A program made the position numbers and the translations under genes. A stretch of DNA of 64,000 nt from an uncultured Sulfurovum sp. (GTDB lineage: Bacteria; Campylobacterota; Campylobacteria; Campylobacterales; Sulfurovaceae): contig CACVAU010000072.1 of assembly GCA_902727915.1 (NCBI GenBank), positions 22,162 through 86,161 on the forward strand, written 5' to 3'. Below, in pieces: positions 51,645-62,334 of the stretch (position 1 is its first letter; each line of letters begins with the position of its first letter). A model generated the notes under the pieces. It saw only the letters and a program-made list of their open reading frames with translations, searched no databases and was not told where the DNA came from.

Positions 51645-52467
51645 TTTCTATTTTAGCAATAACATTTTGAACAATCCAATCAGGTGTTGAGGCACCTGCT
51701 GAGATACCACAAAACTTTTTATTATCAAACCAAGTGGGGTCTAATTCACTTTCATTTTCAATTAAATAACTATCTGGACAATCTTTTTGAGAGATGCTAT
51801 GTAGCATTTTTGTATTAGAAGAATGTTTTCCTCCTATGACAATCATAACATCTGCTTTTTGAGCCAATTCAGAAGCTGCATCTTGGTTTTCAAAGGTAGC
51901 ATTACAAATCGTATTAAAGACTCGTACTTCTTTATTTGTTTGGATTAGTGAGCAAACAATTTTAGCAAAATCTTCAGGTTTCTTAGTGGTCTGAGAAACA
52001 ACTGCAACTTTACTTTTTAAGGGTAAGTCCTTAAGTTCATCAGGTGTTAAAACGATGAAAGCATCATTGGCTTTGGTTGCATAAGAGACAACCCCTTTAA
52101 TTTCTGGATGCTTTTTATCTCCAAATATAACAATTGAATAACCTTCTCGACTCATTTTTTCAACAATGTTTTGAGGGGTAGTAACATAAGGACAAGTGGC
52201 ATCTATAATTTTATTTTTTTGTTTTTTTAATTGTATTAATTCATTTTTTGGTATTCCGTGTGTACGGATAACAACAGTATTATCATTTTCAATTTGTTCA
52301 ATCTTTTCTATTAAACCAATATTATAACCATCTTTTAGACGGTTAATTTCATCTTTATTGTGAATAAGTGGACCATAGGTAAAAGAGTTTTTATGTTCTT
52401 CAGCAATTTCAATGGCACGTTTTACACCATAACAAAAGCCATAACTTGAAGCAAGTTCAATTTTCAT
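51634..52467 (-). CDS. ispH: 4-hydroxy-3-methylbut-2-enyl diphosphate reductase
   Basis: A 277-aa iron-sulfur enzyme (LytB) that makes IPP and DMAPP in the last step of the MEP isoprenoid route. Three cluster cysteines are visible: GFCYGVKRA (about residue 12), DATCPYVT (about 96) and FNTICNATFENQDAA (about 190). THGIP and GGKHSSNT are further signatures. It starts 4 bp after aroA. Its 3' end carries one copy of a duplicated 21-bp sequence. Confidence 0.95.
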   Translation of the reverse strand: MKIELASSYGFCYGVKRAIEIAEEHKNSFTYGPLIHNKDEINRLKDGYNIGLIEKIEQIENDNTVVIRTHGIPKNELIQLKKQKNKIIDATCPYVTTPQNIVEKMSREGYSIVIFGDKKHPEIKGVVSYATKANDAFIVLTPDELKDLPLKSKVAVVSQTTKKPEDFAKIVCSLIQTNKEVRVFNTICNATFENQDAASELAQKADVMIVIGGKHSSNTKMLHSISQKDCPDSYLIENESELDPTWFDNKKFCGISAGASTPDWIVQNVIAKIEKIS

Positions 52468-52471
52468 AACA

Positions 52472-53761
52472 TTAATCCTTAATATTTGTAATTTTAGTTA
52501 GTATATCAAAAAAATTAGGAAATGAAGTATCTATACATTCGGTATCTTCTATTTTCATTTCACTAAGTAGTCCAGCAATGGCAAAACTCATGGCTATTCG
52601 GTGATCACCATGGCTATTAATTTTAGCAGGTTTTAATGATGAACCAATAATTTCATATCCATCTTCATACTCAATTGTTTCAATACCACAGGCGTTCAGA
52701 CCTTGAAGTACGACAGAAATTCTATCACTTTCTTTAACCCTAAGTTCTTTTGCATTTTTCACAATGCTTGTCCCTTTAGCTACTGACATAGCAATGGATA
52801 AAGCAGGAAGTTCATCAATGAGCCATGCTATATTATTATGAATGCTTACTTGCTTAAGCTGTCCATTGTATGTAATTTTGATGTCACCAATTGGCTCATA
52901 AATATTTTCTTTTTCAGTATATGTAATCTTTGCACCCATTTTTTCTAGTATCTTATAGGCTTCAATTCTAGTAGGGTTGAGGGTTACATTTTTGATTGTG
53001 GTAGAGGAGTTTGGTACAATTGCAGCAGCCACAGCAAAAAAGAAGCCACTTGATGGATCAGCTGGAACGGTTATGTTGAGTGGTTTTAATGGCTGATTGA
53101 GAGGTTCAATTTTAATCCAACCATCATTTTGTAATACTACATTGGCACCCATGCCTTTGAGCATTCTTTCTGTATGATCACGTGAAAGAAGTTCTTCTTT
53201 GTAGTAGGATACATCATCAGCTTGTAGAGCAGCTAGTATGAGCGCAGATTTGATTTGTGCAGAGTCAATAGGTGAAGCATATTTAAATGATTTTAAATTT
53301 CCACCTCTAATAGCCAAAGGAGCTAAGTTACCATTTTCTCTACCATCAATTTTAGCACCGATATTTTGTAAAGGAATGGCAACACGATTCATAGGTCGTG
53401 AGTGTAAATATTTATCTCCTGTTAAAATAAATGATCCCTCAATACCTGATAGTAATCCAGCATAAAGTCTCATTCCTGTTCCAGCATTTCCACAGTCTAA
53501 AATATTAGAAGGTTCTGTAAGTTTTAAAGGAGGAGTAATTTCAACATTTCCATGCTCTCTTTTTATTGTAGCACCAAGTTGTTGAGCAATAGAAAGTGAA
53601 GCTAAAGTATCTTCTCCTAAAAGAAAATTTTGAATTTTAGAAGGTTTGTCTGAAAGTAATGAAAACATCGCACAACGATGTGATATGGATTTATCAGGAG
53701 CAATATCTGAGCATTCTAAAGCAAATGCTTCTTGAATTGCTGAAATGGTTACAGTTCTCAT
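52472..53761 (-). CDS. aroA: 3-phosphoshikimate 1-carboxyvinyltransferase
   Basis: A 429-aa EPSP synthase of the shikimate pathway. Motifs are [11 protein letters not shown] (substrate-binding Lys, about 23-33), the signature [16 protein letters not shown] (about 89-104), KESDRISV and [14 protein letters not shown] near the C-terminus. It supplies chorismate for aromatic amino acids and for the futalosine menaquinone route begun by mqnE. Its ATG overlaps the pheT stop (ATGA). Confidence 0.95.
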   Translation of the reverse strand: MRTVTISAIQEAFALECSDIAPDKSISHRCAMFSLLSDKPSKIQNFLLGEDTLASLSIAQQLGATIKREHGNVEITPPLKLTEPSNILDCGNAGTGMRLYAGLLSGIEGSFILTGDKYLHSRPMNRVAIPLQNIGAKIDGRENGNLAPLAIRGGNLKSFKYASPIDSAQIKSALILAALQADDVSYYKEELLSRDHTERMLKGMGANVVLQNDGWIKIEPLNQPLKPLNITVPADPSSGFFFAVAAAIVPNSSTTIKNVTLNPTRIEAYKILEKMGAKITYTEKENIYEPIGDIKITYNGQLKQVSIHNNIAWLIDELPALSIAMSVAKGTSIVKNAKELRVKESDRISVVLQGLNACGIETIEYEDGYEIIGSSLKPAKINSHGDHRIAMSFAIAGLLSEMKIEDTECIDTSFPNFFDILTKITNIKD

Positions 53762-56094
53762 CTAAGTTTAGCTCCATATTCAGCTTGAAGTTTTTGAATA
53801 ATACTATTAACAGTTTCATCAATTTTTTCATCTTTTAATGTGTTATTGAGTGATTGTATAAATAGACGTAAAGATAAACTTTTTTCATTTCCAAGGGTTT
53901 CATCTTCATAAACATCAACAGCATAAAATTTTTTGAGTAAAGGAAGAGTTAATGCCTTGATGGTTAAACAGACTTGACTGTAAGGGATGTTCTTTTCAAG
54001 AACAAAGCTTAAGTCTTTATAGACACCTTGAAATTTAGAGATTGGATTGGCATTAATATGTTGTGGAAGTAGCGTTAAAAAGTCTATTTCAGCAACAAAA
54101 GTTTCTTTAAGGTCAAAGTTTTCACAAACGCTTGGATGTACTTTTGTTAAATAGCCACAAATTTGATTGTTAATGATAATATCAGCTGACTGATAAGGGT
54201 GAATGATGGTGTTTTTTTGGAAAGCTGTTCTTAGTTCAAAGTTACCAATAATAGAAGAAAGTTTTTTCACAAAACTTTCAAAGTTTATGTTGTTAGGTTT
54301 TCCTGAGTTTGAAACATTTTCTGACTCTTTTTGACCTGTATAAATTAGACTTAATACTTCTCTCTCTTCACGAGATTCATTAAAAATAGTTCCAATCTCA
54401 AACAGTGCTGTTGATTTTTTAGAATAATTTACATTGCGCTTGGCAGCTTGTAATAAGTTTATTAAAATGGTTGTTCTAAGGGTGTTAAAGTCGGTTGTAA
54501 TAGGATTAATAATATCAAGAGCTTCATTGACAGTAGGAAAGTTATACTTTTCAAGAAGAGCTTTATCTGTAAAGGCATAAGAAATACTTTCGTCGAATCC
54601 TACTGAAACGGCACGTGAACGTAATTCTTTTTTTGCATAATATTGTTTCATACTATTATTATTACGATTTTTTTCTACAAACTTTAATGATTTGGCTTCA
54701 ATATTATCAATGCCAATAATACGTACAATCTCTTCTGTAATGTCTTGAATATTTTGAATGTCATGTCTATAAGCAGGAATGGTGACACCAAATTTATCTT
54801 CAGCTGTTGTTTGAACACCAAAACCTAAAGACTTTAGAATATTAATAATTTTCATCTTTGGAATTTCATTACCAATAATTTGACAAATTTCTTCAGTTGA
54901 TGCTGTAATAATTTTCTTTTCTAGGTCTTGTGAGATAGAGATGGTTCCATCAAAAAGTTTGGAGATATTATAATTCTCAAAGAGGTAAGTTAAATAGGAA
55001 ATACCAAAACATAAATTAGGCTCAGATCCACGTGAAGTATTATAGTAAAGTGCATCAGTTTTAAGCTTTTGTTCTGAAACAACATCTACCAAGTCGACAG
55101 GGTTCATGTAAGATGCTTGAAAGAGTACTTGTTTTGAGTCTTCAGTTGCTTTTAATGTTTCCTCTTGATTAATACCTAAATACGTACAAAAAGTATCATC
55201 AAGTGCAATGTGAATGACATCATTAACATTTTTTACATTGATAACAAGTTTTTCATTGTTCTCTAAATCAACATGTCCTACATCATAAGCTCTTACAATT
55301 ATACCTGTAGAATGTATGATGTATTGTAATATGTTATTTAAAGAATCCTCTTGAAGTTCGCCAACAAAGCCTAAACGTAAGGAGAAGAGCAAGGAGGTAT
55401 GAAGACTTTCTATACTTGCCATTGCATATTCTAAAGAGGCATTAATCTCACCTTCAGTAGTTAGTTTAGCTACTCTTGCTAAACCAATTTTTTCTTGGTT
55501 TTGACTTTCATAGTCAAATTTTTTCATGGGAAGGTTAAGGGCAGCTGATAAATCTCGTGCTACACCATGTACAGAAAGACAATCTCCCCGATTGGCTGTT
55601 AATTCAATCTCTATAACCGTATCAGAAAGTTTTTTGTATTCATTTAATTCTTTACCTATAATGAGTTCACCAATACTATTATCTAATATCATAATGCCAT
55701 TACCCATGTTTGGTAAACCAAGTTCTGAAGCTGAACAAACCATTCCTTCAGACTCAACACCACGAAGATTTGCATGTTTAATTTCAAAATCAGGACTAAG
55801 TTTTGCACCTATGGTTGCGACAGCTACATATTGGGCATCGACAACATTGGCTGCGCCACAAACTATTTGTCGTACCGTTCCAGCATTGATTTCAATTTGA
55901 CATACGTTGAGCTTATCAGCATCAGGATGCTTTTTACAAGAGAGTACTTTTCCTACTACAATTTTTTCAGGAACAGTATGTTCTACAATACTATCTACTT
56001 CTAGTCCAATGGCATTGAGTGTTTTGTACAGGGTATCATTTGATATTGTTGAAATATCTAAAAAGTTATTTAACCAAGTTCGTGTAATTATCAT
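53758..56094 (-). CDS. pheT: Phenylalanyl-tRNA synthetase beta subunit
   Basis: A 778-aa subunit. The N-terminal tRNA-binding OB domain shows [14 protein letters not shown] (about 57-70) and [14 protein letters not shown]3/B4 (editing), B5 ([23 protein letters not shown], about 440) and the inactive catalytic-like domain follow. The anticodon-binding FDX-ACB domain ([20 protein letters not shown]... to AEYGAKLR) closes it. It forms the alpha2-beta2 enzyme with PheS. 4-bp overlaps join it to pheS and aroA. Confidence 0.96.
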   Translation of the reverse strand: MIITRTWLNNFLDISTISNDTLYKTLNAIGLEVDSIVEHTVPEKIVVGKVLSCKKHPDADKLNVCQIEINAGTVRQIVCGAANVVDAQYVAVATIGAKLSPDFEIKHANLRGVESEGMVCSASELGLPNMGNGIMILDNSIGELIIGKELNEYKKLSDTVIEIELTANRGDCLSVHGVARDLSAALNLPMKKFDYESQNQEKIGLARVAKLTTEGEINASLEYAMASIESLHTSLLFSLRLGFVGELQEDSLNNILQYIIHSTGIIVRAYDVGHVDLENNEKLVINVKNVNDVIHIALDDTFCTYLGINQEETLKATEDSKQVLFQASYMNPVDLVDVVSEQKLKTDALYYNTSRGSEPNLCFGISYLTYLFENYNISKLFDGTISISQDLEKKIITASTEEICQIIGNEIPKMKIINILKSLGFGVQTTAEDKFGVTIPAYRHDIQNIQDITEEIVRIIGIDNIEAKSLKFVEKNRNNNSMKQYYAKKELRSRAVSVGFDESISYAFTDKALLEKYNFPTVNEALDIINPITTDFNTLRTTILINLLQAAKRNVNYSKKSTALFEIGTIFNESREEREVLSLIYTGQKESENVSNSGKPNNINFESFVKKLSSIIGNFELRTAFQKNTIIHPYQSADIIINNQICGYLTKVHPSVCENFDLKETFVAEIDFLTLLPQHINANPISKFQGVYKDLSFVLEKNIPYSQVCLTIKALTLPLLKKFYAVDVYEDETLGNEKSLSLRLFIQSLNNTLKDEKIDETVNSIIQKLQAEYGAKLR

Positions 56095-57083
56095 CTAAAT
56101 TGCTCCAATAAACGTGTATCACCTTCAAATAGCATTCTAAGATCAGGAACTTTGTGTAGTAACATAGCAAATCGTTCAACCCCTAAACCAAAGGCATAGC
56201 CACTTACGTTTTTATATTCTACAGCATCAAAAACATTGGAATCAACAATACCACAACCCAGTACTTCTAGCCAACCTGTATGTGAACAGACACGACAGCC
56301 TTCTCCTTGACAAAAAATACATGAGATATCGACCTCAGAAGATGGTTCAGTAAAAGGAAAGAAACTAGGTCTAAAACGTACTTCGACTTCACCAAACATA
56401 TGCTGTAAGAAATCGGACATAATGGCTTTTAAATTCGCAAAGTTTATTTCACCTTTAGCATCAACTACTAGACCTTCTACTTGATGAAACATTGGTGTAT
56501 GGGTAATGTCATAATCTTTTCTAAAAACAGCCCCTGGTGCAATCATACGAATAGGTGGCTTTTGTTGTAACATGGTTCTGATTTGTACAGGTGAAGTATG
56601 TGTTCTTAGTACAGCACCATCTTTAAAAAAGAACGTGTCTTGCATATCACGAGCAGGGTGGTTCTTTGGTAAGTTCAATGCTTCAAAGTTGTGAAAGTCA
56701 TCTTCAACTTTTGGTCCATCTTCGATTGAAAAATTCAGAGATACAAAGTAATCTATAATCTTATCCATGGTTGCCATAACAGGATGATATGCACCTTTTT
56801 CATTGAGGTTTCCATACAGAGAAACATCAATGCTTTCTGATTTTAATAGTTTTTCAATTTCTTCTTTTTTAAGCGTTTCATAACGCTCATCAAAACTTAC
56901 TTGTAAGGCTGTTTTATTTTTGTTTAGACCTTCAGCAAATGCTTTTTTTTCAGGTCCAGGTACATCTTTAAGCTTAGCAAATTCCTTTGCTAAGGCCCCC
57001 TTTTTACCAAAAAGTTCAATACGAACTTTCTCTAAATCAATAAGCGAGTTTGCATCACTAATTTGGTTCTTTAATGTTTCCAA
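56091..57083 (-). CDS. pheS: Phenylalanyl-tRNA synthetase alpha subunit
   Basis: A 330-aa class II aminoacyl-tRNA synthetase catalytic subunit. An N-terminal coiled coil is followed by the catalytic core. Motif 2 is in TSPVQIRTM and [21 protein letters not shown] (about 170-205). Motif 3 is in [24 protein letters not shown] near the C-terminus. A Cys-rich insert ([12 protein letters not shown], about 262-273) may bind zinc. It charges tRNA-Phe. First gene of the pheS-pheT-aroA-ispH-rpsA-serA run, divergent from HIT. Confidence 0.96.
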   Translation of the reverse strand: METLKNQISDANSLIDLEKVRIELFGKKGALAKEFAKLKDVPGPEKKAFAEGLNKNKTALQVSFDERYETLKKEEIEKLLKSESIDVSLYGNLNEKGAYHPVMATMDKIIDYFVSLNFSIEDGPKVEDDFHNFEALNLPKNHPARDMQDTFFFKDGAVLRTHTSPVQIRTMLQQKPPIRMIAPGAVFRKDYDITHTPMFHQVEGLVVDAKGEINFANLKAIMSDFLQHMFGEVEVRFRPSFFPFTEPSSEVDISCIFCQGEGCRVCSHTGWLEVLGCGIVDSNVFDAVEYKNVSGYAFGLGVERFAMLLHKVPDLRMLFEGDTRLLEQFR

Positions 57084-57155
57084 AATAACCTCTATCCAAT
57101 TATTTTATTTTGTGGGATTTTATCTAAACTATGCTAATAGTGGGATTGAATGTGT

Positions 57156-57161
57156 TATAAT
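57156..57161 (+). promoter_or_regulatory. -10 element for the HIT-argD transcript
   Basis: TATAAT with a GTG just upstream (extended -10 style), 40 bp before the HIT ATG. There is no clear -35 box. Confidence 0.45.
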
Positions 57162-57200
57162 TTTTAAAATAAATAACATAAGTAATATGAAGGATTTAAG

Positions 57201-57554
57201 ATGTGTATTTTTTGTAAAATAGTAAATAATGAGATACCTAGTAATAAGGTTTTAGAGAATGATGACTTTATGGCTTTCCATGATTTGCATCCAAAAGCAC
57301 CCATTCATATTTTGGTGATTCCCAAAAAGCATGTTGAGTGCTTTCAAGATGTTAGTGCTGAAATGATGGCTGGTATGACAAGCTTTATTCAAGAAGTAAC
57401 AACACTGACAGGAATTGACAAAACAGGTTACAGGCTTATTACTAATAATGGAGATGATGGTGGGCAAGAAGTACATCATTTACATTTTCATATCATGGGT
57501 GGGGCAAAACTACCTTTTGGACACTTGACAGACGAACCACATAAAAATATGTAA
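57201..57554 (+). CDS. HIT-family nucleotide hydrolase
   Basis: A 117-aa HINT-type protein that cleaves AMP-linked amines and related nucleotides. The histidine triad is in VHHLHFHIMGG (about 93-103) and the N-terminal CIFCKIVNNEIPSNKV carries the zinc-type Cys pair. It is divergent from pheS, as in Helicobacter and Campylobacter, and followed by argD after 22 bp. Confidence 0.92.
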   Translation: MCIFCKIVNNEIPSNKVLENDDFMAFHDLHPKAPIHILVIPKKHVECFQDVSAEMMAGMTSFIQEVTTLTGIDKTGYRLITNNGDDGGQEVHHLHFHIMGGAKLPFGHLTDEPHKNM

Positions 57555-57576
57555 ACAAATTAGGACATCGTAAATA

Positions 57577-58761
57577 ATGACTTTAGAAGAATTAGACAAG
57601 CAGTATGGCTTACAAACATACAATCGAAACTATATTAACTTTGTAAAAGGTGAGGGGTCAACACTTTTCACCGATACTGGTGAAGAGTACATTGACTTTG
57701 CATCTGGAATCGCTGTAAATTCGGTAGGACATAACAATCCTACCTTAGTAGAAGCCATTCAAGATCAGGTAGCTAAGATTATTCATATCTCAAATTTACA
57801 GGTTATAGCGCCACAAGCAAAATTAGCTGAACAGATTTGTACACTTGCGAATTATGATGGTGCAATTTTCTTTGCCAATTCAGGAGCAGAAGCCAATGAG
57901 GGTGCCATAAAAATAGCACGTAAATATGGTGAGACTAAATTTGATAAGAAGCGTTATAAGGTAATAACTTTAGAGCATTCATTTCATGGTAGAACCATTA
58001 CGACAGTAAAAGCAACAGGTCAAGAACATTTTCACACTCCTAACTTTTCTCCTTACCCAGCAGGATTTTCTTATGTAAAGGGTTTAGAAGCAGTTTATGA
58101 AAATATTGATGATGAAACTGTAGCAGTGATGATAGAGCTTGTTCAAGGTGAAGGTGGTGTTCAACCTTTTGCTAAAGAAGAGATTCAGAAGTTAGAGAAA
58201 TATCTTAAAGAAAAAGATATCTTACTAATTGTGGATGAAGTACAAACAGGTATTTACCGTACAGGTAAAATGTTGGCTTCAAATATGTATGAAATAGATC
58301 CAGACATTATTACCATGGCAAAAGGTCTTGGTGGTGGTGTGCCTATTGGGGCTGTTATGACAAAGCACAAAGATGTTCTAACAGCAGGTGACCATGGTTC
58401 TACTTTTGGTGGTAACTATTTAAGTACAAGAGCTGGTTTGGCTGTACTTGAGGTGTTGTCGAAAATGGATGAAGAGGGTGCGTTAACTGAAACATTAGCT
58501 TACTTTACCGTACAACTAAAAGAGATGGCAACTAAGTATCCAAATCTATTTACTGAAGAAGTAGGATTAGGGCTTATGCGAGGTTTACGTGCAAAAGATT
58601 CTGAGACTATGAAAGCTGTACTAACAAACTGCATGGAAAACAAGTTAATAGTACTTCCTGCTGGAAAAAATACAGTACGTTTTTTACCTGCATTAACCAT
58701 TACAGCATCTGAAATAGATGAAGGATTTGAACGTTTTGAAAAAGCTATTTCTTCTATCTAG
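57577..58761 (+). CDS. argD: Acetylornithine aminotransferase
   Basis: A 394-aa PLP enzyme for arginine synthesis (and probably succinyl-diaminopimelate in lysine synthesis). Motifs are FANSGAEANEGAIKIARKY (cofactor phosphate region, about 99), the Asp in IVDEVQTGIYRTGKM (about 217-231) and the Schiff-base Lys in TMAKGLGGGVPIGAV (about 245). Its last 26 bp to 44 bp overlap the start of the TolC-like gene in another frame. Confidence 0.93.
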   Translation: MTLEELDKQYGLQTYNRNYINFVKGEGSTLFTDTGEEYIDFASGIAVNSVGHNNPTLVEAIQDQVAKIIHISNLQVIAPQAKLAEQICTLANYDGAIFFANSGAEANEGAIKIARKYGETKFDKKRYKVITLEHSFHGRTITTVKATGQEHFHTPNFSPYPAGFSYVKGLEAVYENIDDETVAVMIELVQGEGGVQPFAKEEIQKLEKYLKEKDILLIVDEVQTGIYRTGKMLASNMYEIDPDIITMAKGLGGGVPIGAVMTKHKDVLTAGDHGSTFGGNYLSTRAGLAVLEVLSKMDEEGALTETLAYFTVQLKEMATKYPNLFTEEVGLGLMRGLRAKDSETMKAVLTNCMENKLIVLPAGKNTVRFLPALTITASEIDEGFERFEKAISSI

Positions 58762-59935
58762 TTTTCTGTTTGTTTCTTTACAAGCAGAAAATGAGTTAAG
58801 TGATGTTCTTTCTTCAGACAAAAGTGAATTACTTAAGTATCAAAATGAGCAAAATTCTGTTCAAAGTAATCAGTTAGAAAACTCATGGATAAACCCTGTT
58901 GTTTTACAATATTCTAAAAACTATTCAACACAGTTTGGAGAGACCATTGATACACAACAGTTTATTATTTCTGTAGATCAACCTATATTTAAGATGGGTG
59001 GGATTTGGTCTGCCATTAAGTATGCCAAAGCACTGGGTCAAGCAAATAGTTTAGACATAGAATTACAAAAACGACAGCTTATTTCTCAAGCATTGACCAT
59101 TTTGTTTAATCTTAAAAAGTCTAAGTATCAATTAGAAAAACTTGAACTAAGTATCAAAAATGACAACTTAGATATTCAGATCCAAAAAGAGAGTTATGAG
59201 GAAGGTTTGAGTAACAGAACCTTATATGACCAAGCAATGCTTAAACGTAACCAAGATATTACTTCTAAGCTAGAACTAGCGTTAAGTATTACAAAATTAG
59301 AGAATGATTTTTCTTTGTTAAGTGACAGTAGCCCTTATGCTCTGAAATTACCAAATTTTGGGATGATAGATCAAGAGCGTTATATTGCTGAGCAGTTAGA
59401 ACTTCAACGAGATACACTAAGAGTAGAAGAGAAAAAACATAATAAATTTATGACACTTTCCCAGTATTTACCTGAAGTTTCTGTTACTGGTCGTTATACA
59501 AATGAAGATTTAAACCCACTGTTTGCAGGACCTGGATCTAGTTTAAAGAGAGAATATTTTAACTATGGGTTTAAAGTTACCTTGCCTTTGAGTGTTAACA
59601 GTTTTGATGATGTTCAAAATTCTAAAATAGCATATTTAAATGCACAAACAACTTTAAATGAGAAGAAAAAAATAGTGGCTAATAATTTTAAGTTGTCTCA
59701 AAAGCGTTTAGAAATAATTGATAAAAAAATAGCTCTTTCTATGGATGATGAAAGGCATTATCAAAGTATGTTAGTCACAGCAGAGGATTTAGAAAAACTA
59801 GGTGACCAAACAGGGTTAGATACAGAGATAGTGGCTAACTCAGTGGGTATTAGAGCCTTAGATCAAGAGATTTATAAAATAGATGCACAGTTAGAACTTT
59901 TAGGACTTTATGTTAATGTTGCAGATGCTTTATAG
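58736..59935 (+). CDS. Orphan TolC-like outer-membrane protein
   Basis: About 399 aa from TTG 58736, preferred because AAGGA lies 10 bp upstream and it begins a clean signal (MKKLFLLSSFLFVSLQA); ATG 58718 is the alternative. Mature helices rich in Gln, Glu, Lys and Leu, and repeated patterns (KKSKYQLEKLELSIKNDN, ITKLENDFSLLSD; barrel-like QYLPEVSVTGRYTNED) fit the outer-membrane efflux protein family, though it is short. Unlike the tolC-like gene at 46616 it has no adaptor or pump beside it. Its start lies inside argD. Confidence 0.72.
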   Translation: MKKLFLLSSFLFVSLQAENELSDVLSSDKSELLKYQNEQNSVQSNQLENSWINPVVLQYSKNYSTQFGETIDTQQFIISVDQPIFKMGGIWSAIKYAKALGQANSLDIELQKRQLISQALTILFNLKKSKYQLEKLELSIKNDNLDIQIQKESYEEGLSNRTLYDQAMLKRNQDITSKLELALSITKLENDFSLLSDSSPYALKLPNFGMIDQERYIAEQLELQRDTLRVEEKKHNKFMTLSQYLPEVSVTGRYTNEDLNPLFAGPGSSLKREYFNYGFKVTLPLSVNSFDDVQNSKIAYLNAQTTLNEKKKIVANNFKLSQKRLEIIDKKIALSMDDERHYQSMLVTAEDLEKLGDQTGLDTEIVANSVGIRALDQEIYKIDAQLELLGLYVNVADAL

Positions 59936-59936
59936 C

Positions 59937-60938
59937 TTATTTAAAATTTAAACCCACAACGGTAATGTCATCACTTTGTTGAGTATGACCTTTAAAATCT
60001 TTGAACAGCTTTTGAAGTTCTTGATATTGTTCTGACAATGAGATATTTTGATTTTCTACAATAAATTTTTTAAATCTTTCTATGCCAAATCGGCTATTAT
60101 CATTTCCTTCTTGGTCGGGCATACCATCCGTTGTGATGTAGAGTTTTGTCTCTTTTTTTATTATTATTTCATGTTCTGTATATTTTTGGCTTATATCTGT
60201 TCGTCTATATCCTACGCTTTTACGATCAGATTTTATAATTTTTAACTTACCATTATTGACAATATATAAAGGTGTTTTGGCTCCTGCATATTTACAAATA
60301 TTATGCTTTTTATTATAGTAAAGTATGCCACCATCAAAACCACTATTAGATTTTGATTCTTTATTTTGTTGCAACATAATTTTGATGCTAAGATTGAAAT
60401 ATTCTAAAATCAATGCTGGGCTTGGTCTTAATGATTTATCTTTAATTTTAGCAACAATTTGTTCTTCAATGGCTTTAACCAGCATGGTTAAAAAAGCACC
60501 AGAAACACCATGTCCTGCCCCATCAATAACCATAATTAAAACACTGTCTGTATCTAAGGTGTTAATTAAATAGATGTCTCCACCTACAATATCTTTTGGC
60601 ATCCAGCAAATAAAATAATCGGCAGAGAATTGTTTTAGATTATTGGAGGAAGGTAAGATGGCTTGTTGCATTAGTGAGGCATATTCTATGGAATTTTTAA
60701 TGTTATCATTGGTTTTTTCTACTTCTTTAACTTTATTTTTTAAATCTTTCGTAAGCTCTTGAAATTCAGAAGATGCTAATTTAGCATTCTTTTCATGTAA
60801 GTTTTTATCTTCTTCATAGTGATGATAACTTTGTTCTACAAGGTTTAATAGTTGTTTGAAGTTTTCTTCATTAATATCTTTAAAAGTTCTAATGTTGGCT
60901 TTTTTTAGTTGTCCAGCTAAGAGGCTATGGCTTATCAT
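59937..60938 (-). CDS. SpoIIE-type protein phosphatase with coiled-coil N-terminus
   Basis: A 333-aa protein. The N-terminal helical region (about 20-100) has a coiled-coil pattern (EEDKNLHEKNAKLASSEF, LTKDLKNKVKEVEKTND), followed by a PP2C/SpoIIE domain with PKDIVGGDIYL and VIDGAGHGVSGAFLTML (metal-binding Asp residues), TDGMPDQEGNDN and a terminal DDITVVGLNF. Such enzymes act on anti-sigma or STAS partner proteins in signalling. No partner gene is visible here. It is cytoplasmic, with no membrane segment. Convergent with the TolC-like gene by 1 bp. Confidence 0.85.
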   Translation of the reverse strand: MISHSLLAGQLKKANIRTFKDINEENFKQLLNLVEQSYHHYEEDKNLHEKNAKLASSEFQELTKDLKNKVKEVEKTNDNIKNSIEYASLMQQAILPSSNNLKQFSADYFICWMPKDIVGGDIYLINTLDTDSVLIMVIDGAGHGVSGAFLTMLVKAIEEQIVAKIKDKSLRPSPALILEYFNLSIKIMLQQNKESKSNSGFDGGILYYNKKHNICKYAGAKTPLYIVNNGKLKIIKSDRKSVGYRRTDISQKYTEHEIIIKKETKLYITTDGMPDQEGNDNSRFGIERFKKFIVENQNISLSEQYQELQKLFKDFKGHTQQSDDITVVGLNFK

Positions 60939-61183
60939 CTTAAAGATTTTTCATACTTCCTAGATGAGTAGAATTTACATAAGTGTTTAATTCATTTTTA
61001 TATAAGTTCACATTTATCTTCATTTAAGTTCTCACTTTATTTGGTTTAAATATTGTTGTACAGCAGGTTTTTTAGATTATAACTTAATAATTATTTAAAA
61101 TATATTTTTAATTATTATTTTATAGATATTTGAATGTTTAACTCTGCTAATCAGGGTAGATAATGTACGGTTTTTCTTTATGC

Positions 61184-61189
61184 TATAAT
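61184..61189 (+). promoter_or_regulatory. Extended -10 element of the ATPase/TOPRIM pair
   Basis: TGC-TATAAT lies 33 bp before the ATPase ATG. There is no clear -35 box. Confidence 0.5.
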
Positions 61190-61221
61190 CCTAAATAAAT
61201 AAGATAAAAAGTGAACACCTA

Positions 61222-62334
61222 ATGATAGAAAAAATTCATATTCAAAATTTTAAATCCATTTATGACTTAGAGTTAGAAGTTGGAAGAGTGAACCTTTTTA
61301 TTGGGGAAAATGGTTCGGGAAAAAGTAATTTACTTGAAGCTTTGGTTTTTGTTTCAGCTAGTGAATCTAATATGTTGGCGAATGAGTTTTTGGTTTCTCG
61401 TGGGCTTAGAGTTCCTGAACCTGAATTGATGCGTAGTGCTTTTAATGAAAATATTAATAATATAAAAATGAAAATACAAGACGATAATGACACAATTAAT
61501 TATGAATTTAAAAATGATAATAAGCCTTACTCTAAATGGTCATTAGATTTTTCAATAGAGATGCAAGAACAGCTTGATAAAATCATAACGGAAAGATATA
61601 AATGTCAAAATTTTGAAGATTTTGCAGAAAATGTAGAAATGGAAAATATTTTAAAATCAAATAATTCTCTTTTTTTGAAAAACTTTATTATTTATTCTCC
61701 TGAAAATATGGCATTAAGAGTATTTGAAAAAGAAGGACAAGTTCAACCTTTGGGAATAAATGGACAAGGGCTTTTAAAACTTTTAAAAGTCATCAATAAT
61801 TATAAAGATCAAAGCTACATAAAAACTATTATCGAATCCTTACAACTCTTTAATTGGTTTGAAAACATAGAAATACCCACGAATATATCATCAGGTGAAG
61901 ACAAAGTAATTATAAAAGACAAATACCTCTACAGAGAGATGACACAAGGAAGTGCCAATGAAGGCTTTCTATTTATTCTTTTTTATATTACACTTATAGT
62001 AGCAAAAGAAACACCAAAAGCTTTTGCTATTGATAACATCGATGCTTCACTTAATCCAAAACTCTGCACCAAACTTATGACCATACTCACTGAGTTAGCT
62101 CAAAAATATGACAAACAGATATTTTTAACTACCCATAATCCTGCTATTTTAGATGGGATAGATTTAAATGACAAAGAGCAGAAGATTTTTGTGGTGTCAC
62201 GAAATAAAAAAGGTCATACTCGAAGGAAAGAGATAACAATTGAGGATAAACCAAAATCTTCAGATGATGAAGCATTACATCTTTCTGAAGCATTCATGCG
62301 TGGCTATTTGGGTGGCTTACCAAAAGGTTTTTAA
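61222..62334 (+). CDS. AAA/ABC-type ATPase of a two-gene module
   Basis: A 370-aa SMC/OLD-like ATPase. Walker A is GENGSGKS at residues 28-35, preceded by the N-terminal IHIQNFKSIYDLELEVG. The ABC-like signature region is in TQGSANEGFLFILFY (about 245-259). Walker B reads FAIDNIDASLNPKL (about 272), with Asn where the catalytic Glu usually stands. The H-loop His is in FLTTHNPAIL. It overlaps the next gene by one base (TAATG), so both are made together. The pair layout resembles ATPase-plus-nuclease defence modules (inference). No signal or membrane segment. Confidence 0.82.
   Translation: MIEKIHIQNFKSIYDLELEVGRVNLFIGENGSGKSNLLEALVFVSASESNMLANEFLVSRGLRVPEPELMRSAFNENINNIKMKIQDDNDTINYEFKNDNKPYSKWSLDFSIEMQEQLDKIITERYKCQNFEDFAENVEMENILKSNNSLFLKNFIIYSPENMALRVFEKEGQVQPLGINGQGLLKLLKVINNYKDQSYIKTIIESLQLFNWFENIEIPTNISSGEDKVIIKDKYLYREMTQGSANEGFLFILFYITLIVAKETPKAFAIDNIDASLNPKLCTKLMTILTELAQKYDKQIFLTTHNPAILDGIDLNDKEQKIFVVSRNKKGHTRRKEITIEDKPKSSDDEALHLSEAFMRGYLGGLPKGF

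Noticed and set aside
55526..55900. 124-codon ORF antisense to pheT
   Set aside because: Fully inside pheT; no family resemblance; antisense shadow.
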